A stretch of 64,000 nucleotides of DNA. Origin: Lachnospiraceae bacterium. Its GTDB lineage: Bacteria > Bacillota > Clostridia > Lachnospirales > Lachnospiraceae. Shown in pieces: positions 47,509 to 57,947 of this stretch; the stretch's first letter is position 1, and each line of letters opens with the position of its first letter. The stretch spans positions 1 to 64,000 of the forward strand of contig JAILOK010000058.1 in assembly GCA_024690825.1 (NCBI GenBank), in the 5' to 3' direction. The position numbers were made by a program, and so were the translations under genes. The notes beneath the pieces are model-generated. The model saw nothing but the letters and a program-made list of their open reading frames with translations. It had not been told where the DNA came from and did not search any database.

Positions 47509-48593
47509 TGCCATTCCTCCCCGGACAGTGCCTGTATCCCGCAGCGTATTATGGCAGATCGTCTCTCCTCGTCAAGACTTTCATCTGCCTTCAGTATCCT
47601 TACGAACTCACCCTTTAAGGACGCATCCTTCATGAAGCTGTCATAATCAACGGCAATCGAGGTTTCATCCGAAACCCTGACAAAATAATAGTCCCTTTCA
47701 AACCTGACCCTTACCTGCTCCGGATCCTTTTCACACTCCACATCGACCTTTCCGGTAAGTTCGATCTTTACCATATCCTCCGGCGGGATATCTCTCCCCT
47801 CCAAAGCGTCCTCCACAGCGTTTATTATCTCCGCCGTGGTCATTACGCCGTTCACATCCACGCTTACCAGATGGAGCGTTCTCTTTGCAAAAGGTATGAA
47901 TTTATGGCTGACCCTTTTTTCCTTCACGTCTATGTCAAGCAGTTCAAAACCGTGCCGGCCGCATTCGTCAAATCCGCGTCCCTCCAGACATCCGGGATAA
48001 CAGTACTCGCCTCTCGGAGGAAGCACCCCCGTCCTTCTTTCATGGATATGACCCAAGGCCAGATAATCTATGCTCTTATTCTTCAGGGCTCCCAGATTTA
48101 TCACCTCGGCCCTGTCCTTTCCCGCATAATCGGAAAGCTGCCCGTGCAGCATCACTATATTGATGTCCTGCGGCGACAGTACAAGCTTTGAATAAATATC
48201 CGCTGAATTTTCATCATCCAGTTCAACTCCGGTGATGACGATCTCCTCATCTTCCATTCTGTATGATGTCCAGTCCGAACCGAAAAGCTTCAGATTTTCC
48301 GGAGCCTCAAAAAAAGCATTGTCGTCATGATTCCCTTTCAGATAATAAAAGACTGTATCGGGATTGGAATTTATCACGCCGTATACCAGATTGCGCGCCG
48401 CGGCGCTTACCGTTTTCCTGTCAAAAAGGTCGCCTGCGATGAGCACGGCCTTTATGTCATTTTCAGATGCATAGGAAACGAGCCTCATGAATGTATCCAA
48501 AAGCTCACTTCTTCTCATCTTCGCCTTTTCCTTTGACAGATTTGCATTCAGCTTCGAATCAAGATGCAGATCCGCGCAGTGTATCATCTTCAT
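47505..48593 (-). CDS. YhaO/SbcD-like metallophosphoesterase nuclease
   Basis: A 362-residue calcineurin-like phosphoesterase. All metal-binding motifs are visible: HCADLHLDS, AGDLFDRK, KGNHDD, MLHGQ and GHIHER. It is the Mre11/SbcD-type nuclease partner of the ATPase encoded next, with coupled translation. The start at 48593 follows GGGAG at seven bases; a TTG at 48608 is less likely. B. subtilis YhaO-YhaN has the same arrangement. Confidence 0.9.
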   Translation of the reverse strand: MKMIHCADLHLDSKLNANLSKEKAKMRRSELLDTFMRLVSYASENDIKAVLIAGDLFDRKTVSAAARNLVYGVINSNPDTVFYYLKGNHDDNAFFEAPENLKLFGSDWTSYRMEDEEIVITGVELDDENSADIYSKLVLSPQDINIVMLHGQLSDYAGKDRAEVINLGALKNKSIDYLALGHIHERRTGVLPPRGEYCYPGCLEGRGFDECGRHGFELLDIDVKEKRVSHKFIPFAKRTLHLVSVDVNGVMTTAEIINAVEDALEGRDIPPEDMVKIELTGKVDVECEKDPEQVRVRFERDYYFVRVSDETSIAVDYDSFMKDASLKGEFVRILKADESLDEERRSAIIRCGIQALSGEEWQ

Positions 48594-48619
48594 AATAAAA
48601 ACTCCCAACCATAAAACCG

Positions 48620-49414
48620 TTATATCAGTTCAAAATGTTTCATCGCATTTATTATACCGTCTTCCAAAAGTCCGGTCGTCACATAGTCCGCAAACTGCTT
48701 TGCCTCGTCGGTCCCGGAACCCATGACGACTCCGACTCCGGCTGCAATGAGCATTTCCCTGTCATTTATGCTGTCGCCGAAGGCAAAGGTATCCTTGATG
48801 TCCGCTCCTAAAAGATCACAGACCTTTTGTATACCGGTACCCTTGCTGAAGCCCTTCGGCACGACCTCCATCACTATGTCATTGTGCTCGATGAAGTCAT
48901 AGGAATCCCCGGTCTCCTTCATGAAACCCGCTCTGTCACACCCGTAGGTCGAGCAGGAAAATTTCTGTATCCGGCCGTTCTTCACCTCACATAAGGGCCG
49001 CAGGTCATCGCCCATCTCACGCGCGATCTTTTTAATATAATAACCGTCCCTTTCATCTCCGAGGAATTCCTCCGCGTTTGCGTAGAGGCATTTCGCTCCT
49101 TCAAAGATCAGTTTGAACCTGTACCTGTTTGCAGTCTCAAGTATCCGGTCTTTTTCCTCATCCGAAAAAAATCTTGAACTTACAATCTCATCCTCATATT
49201 CGATCATGGTGCCGCATCCCGACACTATCCCGTCAAAGCCCATGTCAAGCAGATTCTTCTCCCTGATAAACGACCTGCTCCTTCCGGTATTTATAAAGGC
49301 TTTATGTCCCTTTTTCTGTGCCAGCTTAATGGCTCTTACAGTGCTTTCCGGTATGTAGTTCCTGTAGTCCCAGAGCGTTCCGTCCATGTCAAAAAAAAGT
49401 AATTTCCGGCACAT
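48620..49414 (-). CDS. Cof-type HAD phosphatase
   Basis: A 264-residue HAD hydrolase of the Cof/IIB group. Motif I is FFDMDGTL, motif II INTGRS, motif III a Lys in GFSKGTGI and motif IV AFGDSINDREML. The family dephosphorylates sugar phosphates, flavin or pyridoxal phosphates; the substrate cannot be read from sequence. GAGGTGAAC precedes the ATG at a rather long distance. It lies between the kinase gene and the YhaO-like gene on the same strand. Confidence 0.9.
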   Translation of the reverse strand: MCRKLLFFDMDGTLWDYRNYIPESTVRAIKLAQKKGHKAFINTGRSRSFIREKNLLDMGFDGIVSGCGTMIEYEDEIVSSRFFSDEEKDRILETANRYRFKLIFEGAKCLYANAEEFLGDERDGYYIKKIAREMGDDLRPLCEVKNGRIQKFSCSTYGCDRAGFMKETGDSYDFIEHNDIVMEVVPKGFSKGTGIQKVCDLLGADIKDTFAFGDSINDREMLIAAGVGVVMGSGTDEAKQFADYVTTGLLEDGIINAMKHFELI

Positions 49415-49423
49415 TTTTTTAGT

Positions 49424-52400
49424 TCACCTCAGTTCTTTGATCAGTCTGGAAGCCTTCTCTCCGTCAAAATCTTCAAGCGCCTCCTTTATCTTCTCTATAT
49501 CCTCTCTCCTGTTCCTTAAGTCATGGTCTAAAAGCATCCCCGCTGTCATCAGCGCCTCGTCATATTCAAACTCCTCGATAAGGATCGTCATCCTGTGAAG
49601 ATAATCAGAGAGGTCCTCATCGGAAAGAGGCGGCAGATCCGAATCCTTTTTATCCTCCAGGATCTTTTCGCATTCATGAAGCTTTCCCACTAAGGTTTCA
49701 TAGTCTGACATGAAATCATCGAAGGCAGCCCTGATACCCTTAAGGTCTTTTTTATTTCCGAGTTCCTCAAGATTAAGGGCTTTCTTTGAAAGATCATCAT
49801 CTCCCATTATCTTTGCGCTGCTTTTTACGGCATGTACTCTCACCGTAAAATCCTCGATATTCCTGTCATCCAGGAGTTTTTCCAGAAGTTTGAGGTTTTC
49901 GCTTCCTGTGCGGACAAAGGATTCCGTTATATGGATGAGGGTTTCTTCATTACCGGCATTTGCAAGCGCAGCGTCAAGATCGATCTCCTCCGTTTTGCCA
50001 AGCAGGGACATAAATTTCTTTCTGGTGCCGGCTGCAGTATCTTTGGTCTTTTTCTTTTCACCCGGTTCCAAAAGCTTTTCCTTCGGGAGAAGCTTCATTA
50101 TCAGTCTTTCCAAAGAAGGACCGCTCACCGGTTTTGAGATATAATCGTCAAAGCCCTGCTTCAGATACTTTTCCCTTGCCCCGGCAACAGCATCCGCGGT
50201 AAGGATTACACAGATCGTGTCTTTATTTGGCGAATCAAGACGACGGAGTTTTTTTAAGACCTCGTCACCCTTCATGCCCGGCATCTGCTGGTCGATAAAG
50301 ATGATGTCGTACTTTTTCATCTTTGCCATCGTCAGCGCTTCTTCACCTCCGGGAACGGTATCGATCCTTATCTGCGTATCCTTGAGAAGTGAGGTTATGA
50401 CGATGAGGTTCATCTCCGTGTCATCGGCAACGAGAATGGAGGCCGACGGCGCCCGGAAACTTTCATGATAGGCTTCCTTTGGCACATCAAGCCTTTGTCT
50501 TGAACCGTAATCCCCCATTGCTTCCCAGTCCGTCACATCCTGCTTTACGGCAAAGGAAAAAACCGACCCTTTTCCGTACTCGCTTTTGACATCGAGATGC
50601 GAATCCATGAGTTTTAAGAAGCTGTTCACTATGGAAAGTCCCAGTCCCGTGCCTTCAACACCGTAATTCTTTTTTTGATCCAGTCTTTCAAAAGGCCTGT
50701 TCAGTTTTTCCAGATCCTTCTTTTTGATACCTATGCCGGTATCGGCAACGCTTATCAGAAGATCGACCGAGGATTCCCCGTGCTTTTTAAAATCCACCTC
50801 AAGCCTGACACTTCCCGTCTGAGTATATTTGACCGCATTGTTAAGTATGTTTATCGTGCACTGCTTGACCCTTGTCTCATCACCCTTAAGTAAATGAGGG
50901 ATCTCGGGATTGACATTTACCAGGAGCTTAAGCCCCTTTGACTGTGCCTTCGGGGAAACGATGTTCACTATATCGTTAAGAGTGGATGCAAGATCATAAT
51001 TTACCGGTATGATCTCCATCTTTCCGGATTCTATGCGGGCGGTGTCAAGGAGGTCGTTAATAAGACCGAGGAGCAGTTTCCCGGAATCCTCGATATTCCT
51101 TGCATATCTTCGCACATCCTCTTCCTCTGCTTCCCTGAGTATCATCTCATCCATTCCGAGGATCGCATTTATCGGTGTCCTGATCTCGTGGGAGACGCTC
51201 GACAGAAATTCCGTCTTTGCCTTATTGGCCTTTTGGGCTGCTTCGGCCGCATGTATCAGGTCCTGTGACATTGCTGTAAAGAAATGAAACAGTTTGTAAT
51301 GGGAGGGAACTATACTCCAGAAGGATCTGTCCTCCTCACGGTTATCATCTGCCGCGCCGCTGTCCAAAACGCCTTCTCCTTCCCTGAATGCAGCGGAGAT
51401 CAGGGCGCTGTTGTATTCGCCGGCGCCTTTCCTGTTGGAATGAAGCTCCGCAAATCCGTAAACGGCTGCCCCGTCTTTGAAATTTGCGGTATAGTGATCC
51501 GTCTCTTTGTGCTCATCATCCTTTAACAGTATGAGCCTGTTGACGCATATGAAGAGAAGCAGTCCCTGAGGATTAAAGGCCCGGACCTTCCCGGCATCTT
51601 TTCTTATGCATTTCAGGATCTCATCCGGATTCCCGTAGCTTAACCGTATTATATCCCCCTCTTTCATGGGTATACCGAAACTCAGTTCTTCTCCTTCGGG
51701 ATTTGACATGCCGATACAGGCCTTTATTATACCGTTCTTTTCCCGGACAAGGGGGAAGTCGCAGACATTCCAGGAATTGATCTGTTCCTTGCTGATCCCG
51801 AGATATTTCGTATATACCGATGTCGCACTCATCCCGTCGATATGGGTCACCACCGTGGGAGATGACATGTTCGTGACCTTCATCTCCCTGCCCATCGGCG
51901 TCCAGCCAAGATTATATCCGGCTTTAATATGAAGATCTGCACCTGAAAAGATCACTGCATGAAGAGTATTAAAAACAGGGTTATCCCCGGGTGAAACAAA
52001 AAAATTGCTGTAACCTGGACCGACCGTAGCCTTCATCCCGAAAAACTGCACATCGGAAACTCCCCTTGAGGCATTTTCAAGCAGCGCATCAAAGGGTATC
52101 TCGTACCTGTTTGGATTGATATATACTCCCCTGACATCGGAAAGGGATCTTATCTTTTCATTCAAGCCCGTTCCGGGGACCTCTTCATTTTCATCAACGG
52201 AAATTAAGCAGACATCAGAGCTTTCAAAAAGCATCGCAGAAACCAGAAATCCGCCCTCTTTCGGCATTTCATAGGGTATCGTCAGGATATTTGACCTGTC
52301 ATGAAAACAGGTTGCGCTGATATGGGCATCGGGAAAGAGACGGGCAAGTTTTCCCGCAAATCTCTTTACCTTCTCACCATCCCAGAGTTCATACCACACA

Positions 52401-52507
52401 AGCAGCAGTCTGCATGCCGCCTTCTCATATTCCCTGCTTCCCGTGAGTTCTCCGGCAAAATCCTGTATTGCCTTCCTGTTTTTAAGATATTCGGTCTTCT
52501 GTATCAT
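49424..52507 (-). CDS. Soluble FIST-domain hybrid histidine kinase with receiver and Hpt domains
   Basis: A 1027-residue phosphorelay protein without membrane segments. Residues about 20-400 resemble the FIST ligand-sensing domain (N part ILHAVIFSGADLHIKAGYN-like with GWTPMGREMKVT; C part with NPEGEELSFGIPM and LLLFICVNRLILL). The kinase core has the phospho-acceptor His440 (SHEIRTPINAILGMDEM), N-box NNAVKYT, DTGIGI and GTGLGLSI. A receiver follows with Asp739 (FIDQQMPGM) and a C-terminal Hpt domain with His892 (HAVKSSAKIMG). FIST domains are thought to bind amino acids or other small molecules. The ATG at 52507 has TATAAT only seven bases before it, so the message may be leaderless. It is a paralogue of the kinase at 58802 and divergent from the C11 protease. 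Confidence 0.88.
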   Translation of the reverse strand: MIQKTEYLKNRKAIQDFAGELTGSREYEKAACRLLLVWYELWDGEKVKRFAGKLARLFPDAHISATCFHDRSNILTIPYEMPKEGGFLVSAMLFESSDVCLISVDENEEVPGTGLNEKIRSLSDVRGVYINPNRYEIPFDALLENASRGVSDVQFFGMKATVGPGYSNFFVSPGDNPVFNTLHAVIFSGADLHIKAGYNLGWTPMGREMKVTNMSSPTVVTHIDGMSATSVYTKYLGISKEQINSWNVCDFPLVREKNGIIKACIGMSNPEGEELSFGIPMKEGDIIRLSYGNPDEILKCIRKDAGKVRAFNPQGLLLFICVNRLILLKDDEHKETDHYTANFKDGAAVYGFAELHSNRKGAGEYNSALISAAFREGEGVLDSGAADDNREEDRSFWSIVPSHYKLFHFFTAMSQDLIHAAEAAQKANKAKTEFLSSVSHEIRTPINAILGMDEMILREAEEEDVRRYARNIEDSGKLLLGLINDLLDTARIESGKMEIIPVNYDLASTLNDIVNIVSPKAQSKGLKLLVNVNPEIPHLLKGDETRVKQCTINILNNAVKYTQTGSVRLEVDFKKHGESSVDLLISVADTGIGIKKKDLEKLNRPFERLDQKKNYGVEGTGLGLSIVNSFLKLMDSHLDVKSEYGKGSVFSFAVKQDVTDWEAMGDYGSRQRLDVPKEAYHESFRAPSASILVADDTEMNLIVITSLLKDTQIRIDTVPGGEEALTMAKMKKYDIIFIDQQMPGMKGDEVLKKLRRLDSPNKDTICVILTADAVAGAREKYLKQGFDDYISKPVSGPSLERLIMKLLPKEKLLEPGEKKKTKDTAAGTRKKFMSLLGKTEEIDLDAALANAGNEETLIHITESFVRTGSENLKLLEKLLDDRNIEDFTVRVHAVKSSAKIMGDDDLSKKALNLEELGNKKDLKGIRAAFDDFMSDYETLVGKLHECEKILEDKKDSDLPPLSDEDLSDYLHRMTILIEEFEYDEALMTAGMLLDHDLRNRREDIEKIKEALEDFDGEKASRLIKELR

Positions 52508-52514
52508 ACTCCGT

Positions 52515-52520
52515 ATTATA
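52515..52520 (-). promoter_or_regulatory. -10 box directly before the FIST kinase start
   Basis: A perfect TATAAT on the minus strand ends seven bases before the ATG at 52507. The usual initiation distance puts the first transcribed base at or next to the ATG. No good -35 was found. Confidence 0.5.
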
Positions 52521-52567
52521 CCACAAAAGAATCGACATTTGACTGTGTACATTTTCCGTATTTTTTA

Positions 52568-52573
52568 TATAAT
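52568..52573 (+). promoter_or_regulatory. -10 box for the C11 protease gene
   Basis: TATAAT 38 bases before the ATG at 52612. A TTGACT at 52539 is 23 bases away, too far for a standard pair, so the -35 is uncertain. Confidence 0.4.
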
Positions 52574-52611
52574 ATAAGAAGTAATTTTGCGCTTTTTTAA
52601 GGAGGTTATTT

Positions 52612-55600
52612 ATGAAAAAGAGATGGAAGATCACTCTGTCGAGGCTTCTTGTACTGGTATTGACCATGCAGAGCCTCTTTGCAGGAAGCGTTTTCGGCGC
52701 GGAAAATGTGCCGGCGCCCGAAACGGTTTCGGAAAGCAGCGTGGAGGAAGGCATCCCCTCGGATGAAAATACCGCACCGTCCGAAACGCCCGCTGACAGC
52801 GCTCCCGGAGAAACTGTCTCCGGCAATGACGGATCCGATGAGACCGTCTCCGAAGACGACGCAGCACCCGATGAGATCATCGAAGATGTGACCGTTTCGG
52901 AAGATACAACAGGGGAGATTTCGGAAAATGAAACGGTTTCGGAGGATGAAGCAGATGATCTTACCGAAGAAAACTCCGGAGATGCGGAAACGGAAACAAA
53001 AAATGTTACCGTAATGCTCTACGCGGTAGGCTCCGACCTCGAAAGAAACAGCCTTGCTTCCCGAATGGATCTGACAGAGATAATGGAAGGTATCGCAGCA
53101 AGAACAAATAACGACTCCGTCGCCCCTTCCATAAACTTCATCGTACAAACAGGAGGAATGAAGCAGGGAACTGCCCAGGAACAGAGTGCCTACAGCAAAC
53201 TCATCGAGGACAGAAAGACTGAGCTTGCCGGTGACAAACTTGCAAATTTCAACAGATTCATAGATGCCGGTCTTGATTATACAAAGAACCAGCGCTGGGA
53301 GCTTTCCGGCGATTCGATAAAACCGGCTTTAAATGATGAAGGAGTAAACCGTGACCGCGCCATGACAGGAGCAGTCGACGATGTAAATGAGGAACTCCTT
53401 GACTTTATCGATACAACCACGGAAAAATATCCCGCAAAGCAGTATATCCTTATTTTCTGGGATCACGGCTCCGGCCCCATGAGAGGCTTCGGCCAGGATG
53501 AAAGAAAGGACGATGTGTCCCTACTTTCAAATCATGTGGCAGCCACCATGAAAAAAACACAGGTTTTCGGCAAAGAGAAGAAAAAGCTTGCCTGGATCGG
53601 ATATGACGCATGCCTGATGGCAAATATCGAAACAGCGATCACATGGGCTCCCTATGCCAGATTCTTTTCCGGTTCCGAGGAACTTGAAGGCAACGACGGT
53701 TGGGATTATGTTAACTGGGTTAAAATGCTCTGCACCGCAGCCGCCGAGAAGAATAATGATTTTACTGACCAGCCCTATGTGGACCGACTTGTCGGAGGTG
53801 TTACAGGCAAAGGCCAGGCCGCCGGTCTTGTCGAGACAAATATAGATGATTTCGTTAAACATTATAAGGGCAGCGGCAACGCGACCCAGTCACTTGTGGA
53901 TCTGAGCGAGATCAATGATGCTGGTCTGGCGCTTAAGGATTATGCCGATGCCCTACTTCCCATTCTTGAGGATCATCCTCTGGATGCCTACTGGGCACTT
54001 CGTTACATCAGATCCTCTACCAAGGGATTCGGCAGCGCGCATCCGCACATCATGGATCTGAACGATTTCATCAGCCGCACAAAGGACAGTGCTTTTATCA
54101 ACACTCTTAAGATAAGAGGCGTGAACGACATAAATACCGCGGATATCAACAAGCTGAACACTGCAGCATCAAATCTTGAAACCAGGCTTAAAGCAGCCGT
54201 TATATCCGAAAACCATACCTCTGACATAAAAGCGCCTCTTGGCGGACTTACCGTATTTTTCCCTTATGTATCGCCGTCAACTCCGATCAATGAAAACGAA
54301 AGGGAGGACGAATGGATCGACTACCGCAGTTATTATGAAAACAGCGTGTTCAGCGATTCTTCCTATGTCGGCATCTTCGGATCTTTAGATTCCTACAGGG
54401 ATCTTGTAAGTCTCTACCTTTCCATAAGAGATGCGGGTGAAGCTCTCGGAGACAATAATGCCGCCCAGAGCACAGCGGAAACTGCCTTTAATGCATCTCT
54501 TTCCAAATACAAGGTCTCTGATCTTAAGGAAAAAAGCAATGTGGCCAAACTTCCTTCCGAGGTCGCCTCACACCGCATACAGAACGAGGCGATAAAGATC
54601 TGTGTTGACGCTACGAGCGTCAATTTCTTAAGACGCGATACGGTCACGCTTGAAGGTTTCGACCAACAGCTCTACCTGCAGGATAATAATGAAAACAAAC
54701 TGTTCCTCGGATACCTTCCTTCAGGAGCTGTTTCGGAATTTTTTGGTCAGCGTCAGCAGCAGCTTACCAATCACAACCCCGTTAAATGGTTTGAGGTTGA
54801 AAGCGGCGGAAAAAAATATCCTCTGCCCGTTTATTTCCATTATCTGGCAGACGGATCCGTGAACGCGCTTACCGATTATATGGATATATTCATCCCTGTT
54901 GCCAATACCGAGGATAACTCCATCTACATGCTCGATTATTCATTTAACGGCGGCGATACCGGAACCCTTAACGGCTATTTGGGATTCAGCTATGAGTACG
55001 CACAGTTTGAACGCTATGTACCGATTGAAGGCGCAGACGATGCTGCAAAAAAGACCTTCCTTAAGAATCAGATAGGCGACAAGATTGCCCTCATCGGCAA
55101 TCTGGCAGAAAGCCTGGATAACCGCAGCGGGGTTAATTTCAATCACGAAACACTCAGTGAATATGCCTATGCCACAGACATTGAAACGGATGATCTTATT
55201 GACCGTGTAAAACGAAATGTTACTGAATTTTCCGGAGCCTCTGTGGGAAATTACAAGGTCAGCATGAATTATGTATTAAAGGACATCTTTGATACGGCCT
55301 ATATCTACAAGGATTCCTATAAGGAAAAGCTTTCCGTTTCAGTAAAGCTTAAGGACGGACTTTCGGGGTTCAAAAAGGGTGATTACTTAAAGCGCGATGA
55401 CATCGAACTTTCCATCAAGGATCCTGCCGGAAAGAAAGTCGAAAATTACACTATAGATGGCAGTGTCATTCCTCTCGAAAAAACCCTCTTCTGCATGTAT
55501 GATGACCATAATACGGAGATCCCGATCACCGAAGATGCAGGATACCTTTGGGCGGATATTGACGGAAAGGGATCAAAGAAGATCGAAGCAACTCCGGATA

Positions 55601-57942
55601 CAACGATCTTCCTTTCCGAAAAGGCTTTGGATATAAAGACCTACAGCTCAATAGACTGTGCCACGGAAGACCTTGATTCCGTATTTACGCTTGTTTCCGA
55701 CACCAACAAGATCACCCTGCCGGTCTATGATCCCGAAACAGACAATCTTAATGTCAGCATACTTTCAACTCCTTACTATTATCTGGCATACAAGGCATCA
55801 AGGCTGAGCATAACCGATTTTGCGGATTACTTCAGCGTAAAACTCGGAAATATCGATGTAACAAAGGATAAAAAATTAACCGTGAAATTTGCGGTAAAGG
55901 AAGACACGGGCTTTGTATCCAAAAATGCCACGGCTGTGCTCAAGTCCGGACTCAAGCCCGGAGCCGAGATAGCAGCCTATGTGGAATTTGAAGGACTCAA
56001 TGCCGACAATGAATCAAACCCGCTCGTCCTTAAAAAGTCACCCGCAAAGATAGTGGGAACCGAGCCGGTGAAGACCTACAGGCTTCAGAATCTTCAGAAG
56101 GATTACAGCAAGGCGATTTCAGTCACTTATTATGACGCAAAGAATAACCCGGTTAAGGATGTCAAAAATTACAACCACACGAAACTGTCGGAGATCACGA
56201 CCGATAACAGCGCCACGATAGATACCAAGGGTATCGATAAGGCCATTTCGGCAAACTACTTAAATATTCCTCTTTCCGCCAACGGTACATGGAAACCGGC
56301 CTTCTCCGACTATTTTGAGGTCACCGAATTTGTTCTTTCGGAATACCACGTGCTTGATGTTAAAAATGTGCGCTTCCTTTCTTCCGTGGACAGATCTGCT
56401 CTTAGCACCGCTGTTTCCGTTCCCATGGACAAGTCTGCGGTAAAGGGAAGGATCCAGATCAGCGACAATGCTCTGGTCATAAAGGGAGATGATCCCGTGG
56501 AGTGGTACTTCAAGGCAGGAACAGCAAATCCCGTGATCGTATATAAAAATGATGAGCCTGCTTCATACAGGGATGTCGATCTGGTGGAAAAGAACAATAA
56601 CGGAAAATGGATGTTCTATCTGCCCGAAAACTTCGACTGCTCTGATGTGATATTCTATGCAGGCTATGCCGCAAAGGCTGAGAATCAGGGAGATGTGGAA
56701 GCGGTCATCGATCCCATCACTCCCGTTGAATATACGGGCCGTGATCTGGTGACCACCAAATCCGGCAAGTCCGGTTCAAAGGTCATAGGCCTTGTCGTAA
56801 GATCAGCCGACAAAGACACGATCCTTACCGAAGGCACTGATTATACCGTAACCTATAAAAACAACAAAAAGGTTGCGGACATAAATGACAGCAAGGCACC
56901 GACTCTCATCATAAAGGGAAAGAATGATTATAAAGGGCTTAAATACAAGGTAAACTTCTCCATACTTCCGGCCGACTTTGCCAATGCATCGATCTCTGTT
57001 AACCGTAAGTATGTCGCTCTTAACAAGAGTAAAAAGAAGGGTATCAATCTTGAGGCAACGGTCAAGCTTCCCGGCGGAAAGGCCGTGCCCGCAAGCCGTG
57101 TTGAACTTCATTTCTATAAGAAGGACGACAACGGTCTCCGTACCGAGGTGACCAGACAGCAGCTTGCCTCATATTACACGACAAACAAGTACTATCCTCT
57201 GTATGTTTCCGCAAAGGCCATCCAGCCCGCGGATGAGAATTCAAACTATGTGACCGGAAGCAGGATAGATCCCAAAAACGAGGTTCTTATCTACGCTTAT
57301 CCGAAGTCAAACGGAAAGCCCAAGGTCACCTTAAAGAAGAGCAAATATGATTATAACGAGAACGGAACAAAGATAGCAGATATCTTCACCAAGGCAAACA
57401 TCAAAAAGCTCAAGGCAGGAAACAAGACCGTTTCCACAGGCCAGATCAGACCGGTTAAGGCATATTATGACAGTGCTCTTACAAAGCCCGTGGATTCGGA
57501 TGTCCTTGTCAATGCCGGCACCTATTATCTTGATATCGGCCTGACAGACAAGTATGCGGCGCAGTATCGTTACTTTAACTCAGCAGCTCTCAAGGTGACC
57601 ATCGTCGGCACAAAGATCAAGAAAAAAAATGTTGCTCTGACGACCAAAAAGATCAAGGCGGTAAGCGGCAATGAGAGAGAACCCGAATCTCTTCCTCTGG
57701 TACTGAGATTCGCATCCGACTTCGAATGGAATACACTTAAGGTCAGATGCAAACAGAGAGACCAGAGCGTCAAAGAATTCATTATCCACAATGATGATGA
57801 AGACTGCGAAGAAAGAGACGGAATGCTTTATTACACCTTAAAAGGCGTTGATAACGGAGCAGTCGGAAACTATTCGATAACCGTTTACGGAACCGGCGCA
57901 TACTCCGGAAACATAAGCTTCGATTACAAAGTCACAAGATAA
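52612..57942 (+). CDS. Giant secreted clostripain-family (C11) cysteine protease
   Basis: A 1776-residue exported protein. The signal peptide LLVLVLTMQSLFAGSVFGA is followed by an acidic linker (35-128) with TVSE, TVSGN and VSEDE motifs. The C11 domain starts at about 131 (VTVMLYAVGSDLE); His285 in FWDHGSG and Cys334 in GYDACLMAN form the catalytic dyad. The family cuts after Arg or Lys and often matures itself. The remaining 1200 residues are Ig-like and lower-complexity modules, including a bacterial surface module near 1370-1470 (IDPITPVEYTGRDL, TVTYKNNKKV). AAGGAGG gives a strong start. No sorting motif is present. It is convergent with the response-regulator gene across a palindromic repeat pair. 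Confidence 0.9.
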   Translation: MKKRWKITLSRLLVLVLTMQSLFAGSVFGAENVPAPETVSESSVEEGIPSDENTAPSETPADSAPGETVSGNDGSDETVSEDDAAPDEIIEDVTVSEDTTGEISENETVSEDEADDLTEENSGDAETETKNVTVMLYAVGSDLERNSLASRMDLTEIMEGIAARTNNDSVAPSINFIVQTGGMKQGTAQEQSAYSKLIEDRKTELAGDKLANFNRFIDAGLDYTKNQRWELSGDSIKPALNDEGVNRDRAMTGAVDDVNEELLDFIDTTTEKYPAKQYILIFWDHGSGPMRGFGQDERKDDVSLLSNHVAATMKKTQVFGKEKKKLAWIGYDACLMANIETAITWAPYARFFSGSEELEGNDGWDYVNWVKMLCTAAAEKNNDFTDQPYVDRLVGGVTGKGQAAGLVETNIDDFVKHYKGSGNATQSLVDLSEINDAGLALKDYADALLPILEDHPLDAYWALRYIRSSTKGFGSAHPHIMDLNDFISRTKDSAFINTLKIRGVNDINTADINKLNTAASNLETRLKAAVISENHTSDIKAPLGGLTVFFPYVSPSTPINENEREDEWIDYRSYYENSVFSDSSYVGIFGSLDSYRDLVSLYLSIRDAGEALGDNNAAQSTAETAFNASLSKYKVSDLKEKSNVAKLPSEVASHRIQNEAIKICVDATSVNFLRRDTVTLEGFDQQLYLQDNNENKLFLGYLPSGAVSEFFGQRQQQLTNHNPVKWFEVESGGKKYPLPVYFHYLADGSVNALTDYMDIFIPVANTEDNSIYMLDYSFNGGDTGTLNGYLGFSYEYAQFERYVPIEGADDAAKKTFLKNQIGDKIALIGNLAESLDNRSGVNFNHETLSEYAYATDIETDDLIDRVKRNVTEFSGASVGNYKVSMNYVLKDIFDTAYIYKDSYKEKLSVSVKLKDGLSGFKKGDYLKRDDIELSIKDPAGKKVENYTIDGSVIPLEKTLFCMYDDHNTEIPITEDAGYLWADIDGKGSKKIEATPDTTIFLSEKALDIKTYSSIDCATEDLDSVFTLVSDTNKITLPVYDPETDNLNVSILSTPYYYLAYKASRLSITDFADYFSVKLGNIDVTKDKKLTVKFAVKEDTGFVSKNATAVLKSGLKPGAEIAAYVEFEGLNADNESNPLVLKKSPAKIVGTEPVKTYRLQNLQKDYSKAISVTYYDAKNNPVKDVKNYNHTKLSEITTDNSATIDTKGIDKAISANYLNIPLSANGTWKPAFSDYFEVTEFVLSEYHVLDVKNVRFLSSVDRSALSTAVSVPMDKSAVKGRIQISDNALVIKGDDPVEWYFKAGTANPVIVYKNDEPASYRDVDLVEKNNNGKWMFYLPENFDCSDVIFYAGYAAKAENQGDVEAVIDPITPVEYTGRDLVTTKSGKSGSKVIGLVVRSADKDTILTEGTDYTVTYKNNKKVADINDSKAPTLIIKGKNDYKGLKYKVNFSILPADFANASISVNRKYVALNKSKKKGINLEATVKLPGGKAVPASRVELHFYKKDDNGLRTEVTRQQLASYYTTNKYYPLYVSAKAIQPADENSNYVTGSRIDPKNEVLIYAYPKSNGKPKVTLKKSKYDYNENGTKIADIFTKANIKKLKAGNKTVSTGQIRPVKAYYDSALTKPVDSDVLVNAGTYYLDIGLTDKYAAQYRYFNSAALKVTIVGTKIKKKNVALTTKKIKAVSGNEREPESLPLVLRFASDFEWNTLKVRCKQRDQSVKEFIIHNDDEDCEERDGMLYYTLKGVDNGAVGNYSITVYGTGAYSGNISFDYKVTR

Positions 57943-57947
57943 AAAAA

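Noticed and set aside
37595-57942. Wall-sorting signals on the giant exported proteins
   Set aside because: No LPXTG, SLH, dockerin or choline-binding repeats are present at the C-termini, so no anchoring mode is claimed.
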